Source: Prevotellaceae bacterium UBA1075
GTDB lineage: Bacteria > Bacteroidota > Bacteroidia > Bacteroidales > Bacteroidaceae
Length of the DNA: 64,000 nt
Assembly: GCA_002316015.1 (NCBI GenBank)
Contig: DCCS01000032.1
Location: 231,073-295,072 of the forward strand
Direction of reading: 5' to 3'
A model generated the notes under the pieces. The model was not told where the DNA came from. It ran no database searches and saw nothing but the letters and a program-made list of their open reading frames with translations. Below are positions 58,359 through 64,000 of the stretch, piece by piece; position 1 is the first letter of the stretch; each line of letters starts with the position of its first letter. The position numbers and the translations under genes were made by a program.

Positions 58359-60392
58359 TCAAAGGAGGTCCACCACCGTCTCGTCCCCACAGATGCTGCG
58401 CACCTTCAGGCGCAGGGGTTTCTGCTCCGAGAATATGGTGCCGTCCCACAGGGTGGCCGTCTTGTGGCCGTCCTGTGTCACGGTGCCCGCTTTCTCTATT
58501 TTTATCTCCACATCGCTGTGCCAGGGAGCGTCCTTCCCGGCTTGGGTGCAGTCCAGCGAGAGCCACTCCACACATTCCAGGCCCTCATTGCTGAGATCAA
58601 TTCTCTGATAGGCAGACTCCTTTCCGTTGGCAGACTTATTAAGGTACTGCTGGAATCCCTTCTGATTGAAGTCCTCCACCTTGCGGCGTACATGGTCGCT
58701 GTGGAATGACTTGATGGTTACTCTCCAGCCCATGAGCAAGCCATCCTGTGCCTGCTCCAGCGTCCACTCCACCTCATCTTCCATCACCACCTCGTCGAGC
58801 ACTTGTTTCAAGTCTCTCAGTTCAAACTCGATAAGCGTCTGTTGGTTCTCCTCGTGGATGAACTGACGGAGTTCGCCAATGTCTTCCACATCTACATAAT
58901 AGACGATGACACGCTTCACTTCGTCAGGCAAATCAGGCAGTGCCTTGTGGATGATGTTCATCATCTCGCTCTTGTCAAGCACTCGCTTGCTTCCATCAAG
59001 GAGGTTGGGCAGATAGACAGGCATCATGCCATACTTACTGCTCGTAATGCTTCCTGCCCAATACTGAGCATCAAGCCCTGCATTGGCATTCAAGCCCGGA
59101 ATCAAGCAATTCTTCAACTTGTCCATCGTCTGAACAGGATTGCGGAAGAGGCGCACACCATCCTTCACTTCCTTTATCTCAAACTCCGCTCCGATGTTTA
59201 CCAGTCGGTCACGAGCCGTCTGAAGGCTATTGATGTTTACGTCGCCATGGATAAAACGACGGTTGAACTTATGAGCAACAGCGGCGGTCACGCCGCTGCC
59301 ACCAAAGAAGTCTGCCACCAACATTCCCTCGTTAGAAGAGGCTTTGATGATTCGCTCCAACAAGGCTTCTGGCTTCTGAGTGGCGTAATCAATGCGTTCC
59401 TCTGCTTGAGAATTGACTGCAAAAATATCGACCCATAAGTCTTGCGCAGGCACACCTTCCATCTCATCTAAATATTGTTTATAGCGAGGAGTTCCATTTG
59501 ATGTATAATAGATTCTATCTTCCTTTTCCAATCTCTCCATAGTTGAGATTGGACAACGCCAATATCCTTCCTTACCTTTCCAAGAATAAGAATAACCAGA
59601 ACCTTTTAAGCCTTTAGCCGAGAGGTCTCGATCAAGATATTTGCGTCCATTTCCATCTTGTTTATTATAGTAATTACTTATATATTCTTCAGAATATGGA
59701 ACCATCGGGGTTTCAAAATAAAGGTTACTACTCTTTGAATAGTAGAAGATATTATCGTGAAGATTGGCAAAACCGGTGCTATCATTATGAGCAGTACTTC
59801 TCTTCCACACAATTTCATTTCTAAAGTTCTCTTCCCCGAATATCTCATCCATGAGAATCTTGACATAATGCCCGATGTGATAATCGAGATGCACGTAGAT
59901 ACTCGCCGTCTCGCTCATCACACTCTTGATAGCCATGAGGTTCTCATACATCCAGTTGAGATAACGTTCCTTGTCCCAGATGTCTCCATACATTTTCTCC
60001 TCAAACTCCTTCATCTCGGTATTGTCGAGATTCTGCTCCGCTTCTTTCATCGCTTTCTGCACGAGCGGATTGCGACGGATGTAGATTTTCTTGGCATAGT
60101 CGGCTCCACTGGCGAAGGGAGGGTCGATATACACCAAGTCCACCTCTATGCCTTGCTCCTTGAGATAGGCACAGGTGGCGAGGCACTCACCGTGCATGAT
60201 GAGATTGCGCTGAGGATTGTCGCCCTTCTTTTCGAGCGTCTCCACCTCGTAAAGAGGCATTCCACGCTTGATGTGCGCCTCTATGCGGTCGTTGTCACGA
60301 TAGCGAAGGATGCGACGGGTGCGCACGAAGTTGTCGAGGAGAGCTTGCCCCTCCAAGGTGTCAGGATAATATGGAATATATTTTGTTGCCAT
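58359..60392 (-). CDS. Type III-like DNA adenine methyltransferase (Mod)
   Basis: Site-specific N6-adenine methyltransferase, 677 residues. Motif order is of the beta class: catalytic DPPF at 90-93 (LVYIDPPFASGADY), a central segment with EIVWKRSTAHND and HDNIFYYSKS, then the SAM-binding FFGGSGVTAAVAH near 363-375. A C-terminal 280 residues are of unknown fold. It follows the res gene by 38 bases. The block 59430-59830 is very AT-rich, while the last 400 bases of the gene (58359-58760) are GC-rich like the host, so the gene is mosaic. Methylation site unknown. Confidence 0.9.
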   Translation of the reverse strand: MATKYIPYYPDTLEGQALLDNFVRTRRILRYRDNDRIEAHIKRGMPLYEVETLEKKGDNPQRNLIMHGECLATCAYLKEQGIEVDLVYIDPPFASGADYAKKIYIRRNPLVQKAMKEAEQNLDNTEMKEFEEKMYGDIWDKERYLNWMYENLMAIKSVMSETASIYVHLDYHIGHYVKILMDEIFGEENFRNEIVWKRSTAHNDSTGFANLHDNIFYYSKSSNLYFETPMVPYSEEYISNYYNKQDGNGRKYLDRDLSAKGLKGSGYSYSWKGKEGYWRCPISTMERLEKEDRIYYTSNGTPRYKQYLDEMEGVPAQDLWVDIFAVNSQAEERIDYATQKPEALLERIIKASSNEGMLVADFFGGSGVTAAVAHKFNRRFIHGDVNINSLQTARDRLVNIGAEFEIKEVKDGVRLFRNPVQTMDKLKNCLIPGLNANAGLDAQYWAGSITSSKYGMMPVYLPNLLDGSKRVLDKSEMMNIIHKALPDLPDEVKRVIVYYVDVEDIGELRQFIHEENQQTLIEFELRDLKQVLDEVVMEDEVEWTLEQAQDGLLMGWRVTIKSFHSDHVRRKVEDFNQKGFQQYLNKSANGKESAYQRIDLSNEGLECVEWLSLDCTQAGKDAPWHSDVEIKIEKAGTVTQDGHKTATLWDGTIFSEQKPLRLKVRSICGDETVVDLL

Positions 60393-60430
60393 TGTCTTTT
60401 TGTTCTAATGATTTGCCTTATGATAAAACA

Positions 60431-63340
60431 CTATTCAGCCGCCGAGAAGAATTTCTTGAGCATTCCAACGGTCTTTGCCATCCTTGTCTCCACCGAGTCG
60501 GTATCCTCCAAATAGAGGAATTGGAAACGCTCACGATGGAACGCCTCGTTATTCTTCGGCACAAACACATCACGCATAAACTGCAAGCGTTCCTTGAACT
60601 TAGGCGCATACACCTCGCCCTTTGTCTCAATGATGCAGATACGGTCTATCTTTCCCTCCCCATCACGGCTCAACACGAGGAAGTCGGGATAATAAAGTCC
60701 GTCATACTGCCAGTGCTTGCCTACTTTCTTGTAACAACGTATCTTGAACTCCGTAAGCGTTTCATCACCATTGAAGTAAAACTCCAGTTGCTTGCCCTTC
60801 AGCAGAGGTCGCAATCCGTCCACGAAATATTCCTTCTCTAAGTTACTGTCGAATCGGTAAGGCAGATAGTGATAAGTCTGGTTACGCTCAGGGTATGGAT
60901 CCTTAGGTAGCTTCCCCTTTACCATCATCTGAATCTCCTCATCGGAGAATCCCGCCGTTCTCATCCTCTCCACAATAGCCTTCACCTCGGGCGAGAGTTC
61001 CCTCTTGTTAGGGTCGTTGTCCCATTCCAAGATTTCCTTCACCACATTTTGGCTCGGATAGATTCTGCTGTCATCCTCCACATCTATCGGCGCAGGATGC
61101 TCCACGGAGAGGATGCTCGCCGTATCTGGCACTACCTCCTCGGTGATGCGGAAGTCGCGCTTCGGCACAAAAGCCTTGCGAATATTGGCACGTATCTGAT
61201 ATTGGTCGTATTCTGGATTTTCCACACGACACGTCTCGTCATTGACATCGGCAAGCGTTATCCGCTCGAAAATGCGACGCAGCAACGCCTCGTGCTCCCT
61301 CAACTGGCTCACGCCGAGCGTACCCATACTCTCCTTGGTTATCTTTTGCAACCACCACTGGAAGGTAAGAGTCTCACCCTCTTCCTGCTTCAACACATCA
61401 CAATCGAGCATATTGCCCTCAAAATCCTGCACATATACAAGATGGGCGTCTGCTTTCTGCAACAAAGCCTCATCGACAAGGCGGGCAACCGTGTCGGGTT
61501 GCTCCTCCACCACCTGTGTCTCATACTCCACCTTCAACTGGAAGAAGTCAATCGGCGGTACCTTTTGCTTCTCCATCCGAGAGAACCGCTCTATATGCTT
61601 CAGTTCGGGTTCTGGCTTGTTGCTGAACTCCTGCAAGGTGATGTTCTGTTGCTGCTTCAATTCCTTGTTGAGCTTATCGGCATTCCACTTGTTCATCCAC
61701 ACCAACGCCTTCTCTCTCTCGCCACGAGTCACTTGTCGAAGACAGCGGCAAGAGGTTTGCAGCACCATGTTCTTAGGGCACGCTCCCTCGTGAGGAAGCA
61801 CGACCCCCGTAAGACTCTTGCAATCCCATCCTTCCTTGCCTATCTGCACCAACAATACGATGCGTACCTTGGAGGTGGGAGAATCCAAGGAGGCAAAAGC
61901 AGCTTCCGAACCTTCTGGCTCGGCATATTTCTTGGCTCCAGCCTTGGAAGAGTTACTGCCCTTGTGTCGCTTGAGAATCACTTCCGCAGGATTCAACCCA
62001 TATTCTGAGACTATTTCGGAGACGAGTGGATAGATTTCCTCCTCCAACGTAGGTATCTGACCACAATAAACGGCAAGCTTGGCTTGGGTTCCATCCGCAT
62101 AGGTCGTATCTTTGTACTGGTCAAGGAACTCTCGCACACCTTGATTGACAATAGTGAGCATATCATTGTCGGTGAATTTCACCTCTGGTCGCTTCAAGAA
62201 GTTATCAATACCCTCTATCAACGGATAATAATACACTACATTGGTGATGTTGGTGTTCTTGATGTCAAAGCAGCCTCCCAACGTCACCTTCTCAGCTTTC
62301 CCCAAATAAGGCGTTCCAGAGAAGCCCAGTACATTGCAGAAAGACTTAGTCTCTGTAGCCCACCCTGTAACAACCTGTCGAAGCTTGATCTCACCATCAG
62401 ACGCATGATGCACCTCATCGATGAATATGGAGAGATAAGGCATCTTGCCTATCATATCACGCAACTCGTTGGCAACTGCCAGCTGGCGTCGCTCATCATC
62501 GGAAAGCAGACTAGGATTTTGATCCTTCTCGTCCCATCTGTCCAAGATAACCTTCTCGGCATTGGTGACAGCCACCAATCCCATCATCGTTCCACCCTCG
62601 AAATGCTGATTAATCTTGAAGGCATTTGGATTCTTGATGACATTGCTTTTCTTGGCACTCTTCTGCTCATCTAGCACCTCAAACTTCATCAGCCGTTTCA
62701 AGCTTGCGGCTGTGGCAGGCGGAAAGAGCCAAGAAGCATCAAAGTTTTGGATGCTTCGAAGGCTAGGCACGATGCTAGACTTCAAGCCCGAAGGAGCTAG
62801 AATCAAAAAATTATGTGCCCAAATAGGATTAAACGGCTCTATCTGGGCGAAATACAAGTCGATGTAGATAAACGCAGCCATCAGATAGGTCTTACCAGCA
62901 CCCATCGGAAGGCTGAAGAGATAGTCGGAATAAGTTACCTTATAGAAGATGTCCCTCAACACTTGCTCATAGTCTATCTCCCGGGCATGATGACGGATAA
63001 ACTGTTCTAGTTCTGAGGCAATCTGCTTGCCATTGCGGTCTTTCTGTCGACTATACTGATAGAGTGCCAAGGCAGCAGGGTTCTGCATCATCACCTCTCT
63101 TGCCTCGGCATTGATTTCCTCTGCATCAACATCCGTCTCATTGAAAACACCCTCGGCAAAAAGCAGCCAAAGAGGCTTCCCCTGACAAGCTATCTTCAAA
63201 TATAAATAGGTCTTGATGGCTTCTATCTGCGCATCACGCATCATGCCACGATGCTGGATATAACTTACGAGACCATGCACTGTGCAATCTGGCGATTGAA
63301 ACCATAGGTCTCTTTTCTTTTGTATCAGTTGATAGAACAT
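60431..63340 (-). CDS. Type III-like restriction subunit (Res): helicase with PD-(D/E)XK nuclease
   Basis: ATP-dependent restriction subunit, 969 residues. Walker A is GAGKT at 147-151 (LFSLPMGAGKTYLMAAF). Motif II FIDEVHHAS lies near 305, motif III-like LGFSGTPYLGKA follows, and the C-terminal helicase part includes LQTSCRCLRQVTRGE. A PD-(D/E)XK nuclease site near 886-908 shows DFLVLSRDGEGKID and IIETKGEVY. I chose the ATG at 63340 (MFYQLIQKK); the promoter is at 63396. The order is res before mod, while classical EcoP1 systems have mod first. Base composition is AT-richer than the flanks, consistent with transfer. Confidence 0.88.
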   Translation of the reverse strand: MFYQLIQKKRDLWFQSPDCTVHGLVSYIQHRGMMRDAQIEAIKTYLYLKIACQGKPLWLLFAEGVFNETDVDAEEINAEAREVMMQNPAALALYQYSRQKDRNGKQIASELEQFIRHHAREIDYEQVLRDIFYKVTYSDYLFSLPMGAGKTYLMAAFIYIDLYFAQIEPFNPIWAHNFLILAPSGLKSSIVPSLRSIQNFDASWLFPPATAASLKRLMKFEVLDEQKSAKKSNVIKNPNAFKINQHFEGGTMMGLVAVTNAEKVILDRWDEKDQNPSLLSDDERRQLAVANELRDMIGKMPYLSIFIDEVHHASDGEIKLRQVVTGWATETKSFCNVLGFSGTPYLGKAEKVTLGGCFDIKNTNITNVVYYYPLIEGIDNFLKRPEVKFTDNDMLTIVNQGVREFLDQYKDTTYADGTQAKLAVYCGQIPTLEEEIYPLVSEIVSEYGLNPAEVILKRHKGSNSSKAGAKKYAEPEGSEAAFASLDSPTSKVRIVLLVQIGKEGWDCKSLTGVVLPHEGACPKNMVLQTSCRCLRQVTRGEREKALVWMNKWNADKLNKELKQQQNITLQEFSNKPEPELKHIERFSRMEKQKVPPIDFFQLKVEYETQVVEEQPDTVARLVDEALLQKADAHLVYVQDFEGNMLDCDVLKQEEGETLTFQWWLQKITKESMGTLGVSQLREHEALLRRIFERITLADVNDETCRVENPEYDQYQIRANIRKAFVPKRDFRITEEVVPDTASILSVEHPAPIDVEDDSRIYPSQNVVKEILEWDNDPNKRELSPEVKAIVERMRTAGFSDEEIQMMVKGKLPKDPYPERNQTYHYLPYRFDSNLEKEYFVDGLRPLLKGKQLEFYFNGDETLTEFKIRCYKKVGKHWQYDGLYYPDFLVLSRDGEGKIDRICIIETKGEVYAPKFKERLQFMRDVFVPKNNEAFHRERFQFLYLEDTDSVETRMAKTVGMLKKFFSAAE

Positions 63341-63395
63341 TTCTCTCCTTGTATGATATACCGTCCCTGTTGAACGGCGGGACAGCATGCGACAA

Positions 63396-63403
63396 CAAAG
63401 GTA
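63396..63403 (-). promoter_or_regulatory. Bacteroidales promoter (TACCTTTG) for the res-mod operon
   Basis: The complement is an exact TAnnTTTG element, about 55 nt before the res ATG at 63340. Confidence 0.6.
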
Positions 63404-63580
63404 CACATAAATAACGGGAAATCGCCCGCTCTGTTCATTTCATTTCCATATATCCCGGGACGGGAAATCGCGTGGCAATCGGGCAGGATGCAACGCGAGA
63501 AGCGGCATGCCTGCACCCGCACAGAGAATGTTTTCCACCATAACATGGCCACACAGACTTGCACTCTCAACAAAAAAGGC

Positions 63581-63588
63581 TATCTTTG
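63581..63588 (+). promoter_or_regulatory. Bacteroidales promoter (TATCTTTG) for the Rpn-family gene
   Basis: Exact TAnnTTTG element, 32 nt before the ATG at 63621. Confidence 0.55.
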
Positions 63589-63620
63589 TGCCATTCAACC
63601 AGCAAAGAAGACGCACCCAC

Positions 63621-64000
63621 ATGGCAAAGTTCATCAACCCGTTTACCGACATCGGCTTCAAGCGTGTGTTCGGGCAGGAGATATCCAAGCCCCTGATACT
63701 GGACTTCCTCAACAACCTGCTGCTGGGCGAGGAGCACATCACCGACATCACGTTCCTTGACAAGGAGCAGCCCGCCCTGTACGATGACGACCGCTCGCTC
63801 GTGTATGACATCTATTGCGAGACCGACCAGGGCAAGAAGATCATCGTGGAGATGCAGAACAAGTCACAGCCCTACTTCAAGAACCGGAGCATCTACTACA
63901 CCAGCGAGGCCATTGCCAGGCAGGGCGAGCGGGGCTCATCGTGGAACTACGACCTGGATGCCGTATATCTGGTGGCATTCCTGAACTTCTGCCCGATGGA
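63621..64000 (+). CDS. Rpn-family PD-(D/E)XK nuclease/transposase-like protein (3' end outside window)
   Basis: The first 126 residues of a gene that runs off the right edge. The opening MAKFINPFTDIGFKRVFGQE and the segments LLLGEEHITDITFLDKEQ and YDIYCETDQGKKIIVEMQNK match the Rpn (recombination-promoting nuclease, formerly putative transposase YhgA-like) family in Bacteroidales. The PD-(D/E)XK residues would be the Asp of VYDIYC and the Glu-x-Gln of VEMQNK. GC content is host-like, unlike the neighbouring res gene. Whether it is an intact gene cannot be judged. Confidence 0.85.
   Translation, partial: MAKFINPFTDIGFKRVFGQEISKPLILDFLNNLLLGEEHITDITFLDKEQPALYDDDRSLVYDIYCETDQGKKIIVEMQNKSQPYFKNRSIYYTSEAIARQGERGSSWNYDLDAVYLVAFLNFCPM

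Noticed and set aside
58359..60392. BREX or DISARM methylase
   Set aside because: Only res and mod genes are present; no PglZ, BrxC, DrmA or other companion genes are seen in the window.
1..64000. tRNA or rRNA genes
   Set aside because: No TΨC-type GTTCGAnTC box with a matching acceptor stem, and no rRNA-like stretch, was noticed on reading both strands. A tRNAscan run could still find one.

Overview
The window comes from a GC-rich, Gram-negative member of the Bacteroidales, most likely a gut or oral Prevotella-like lineage. I base this on the many TAnnTTTG promoter elements, the Bacteroidota-only families (DUF4295, DUF4494, golvesin-type secreted proteins), class III fructose-bisphosphatase, Kdo synthesis genes (LPS outer membrane) and a TonB receptor. 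I cannot name a species from the sequence alone. I see no rRNA, tRNA, CRISPR array or intact insertion sequence.

Left third (1-25,424): end of fbp; a GT11 fucosyltransferase; two anion transporters (SLC13 with RCK_C domains, SulP with STAS); a short operon of a small conserved protein, a PlsC-like acyltransferase and a secreted amidase/golvesin/FN3 protein; a small-protein/YgiQ/DUF4494/YggS operon; an acyl-CoA ligase facing a MaoC hydratase; kdsA-kdsD-phospholipase D-small winged-helix; a GH78 and EEP phosphatase pair; and a LOG-family protein convergent with a cell-wall amidase.

Middle (25,740-35,847, minus strand): eight closely packed genes, fhs-glpA-glpB-glpC-G1P dehydrogenase-GlpT-like transporter-HAD phosphatase-TonB protein. 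This looks like a glycerophosphate uptake and catabolism operon with enzymes for both stereoisomers (sn-glycerol 3-phosphate through GlpABC, sn-glycerol 1-phosphate through the G1P dehydrogenase). It is the most interesting gene system here.

Next (35,967-48,948): an aldose epimerase-like protein, recF with a DciA-like DUF721 gene, a TonB-dependent receptor, an MBL hydrolase with rsmG, a DUF3298 lipoprotein with an NhaC antiporter, kdgK-eda (KDG to pyruvate and glyceraldehyde 3-phosphate), map, tsaD, and the rpmB-rpmG-DUF4295 ribosomal cluster. The cluster is followed by about 0.5 kb of AT-richer, decayed-looking DNA in place of the ftsY gene I would expect.

Right end (49,495-64,000): an FHA zinc-ribbon protein, an HU-like/SPOR membrane protein and an OmpH-like lipoprotein; a small membrane protein; pepD, a beta-helix lipoprotein, rlmH, nadC and a C69 dipeptidase. 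Last comes an AT-richer two-gene type III-like restriction-modification island (res then mod) beside the start of an Rpn-family PD-(D/E)XK nuclease gene.

Other signals: three intergenic arrays of one 22-bp repeat family (4.4, 25.6 and 38.4 kb); a small minus-strand transcription unit with its own promoter and terminator at 2.0-2.17 kb; several promoters only 4-5 nt from a start codon; and an inverted repeat covering the transcription and translation start of the acyl-CoA ligase gene.
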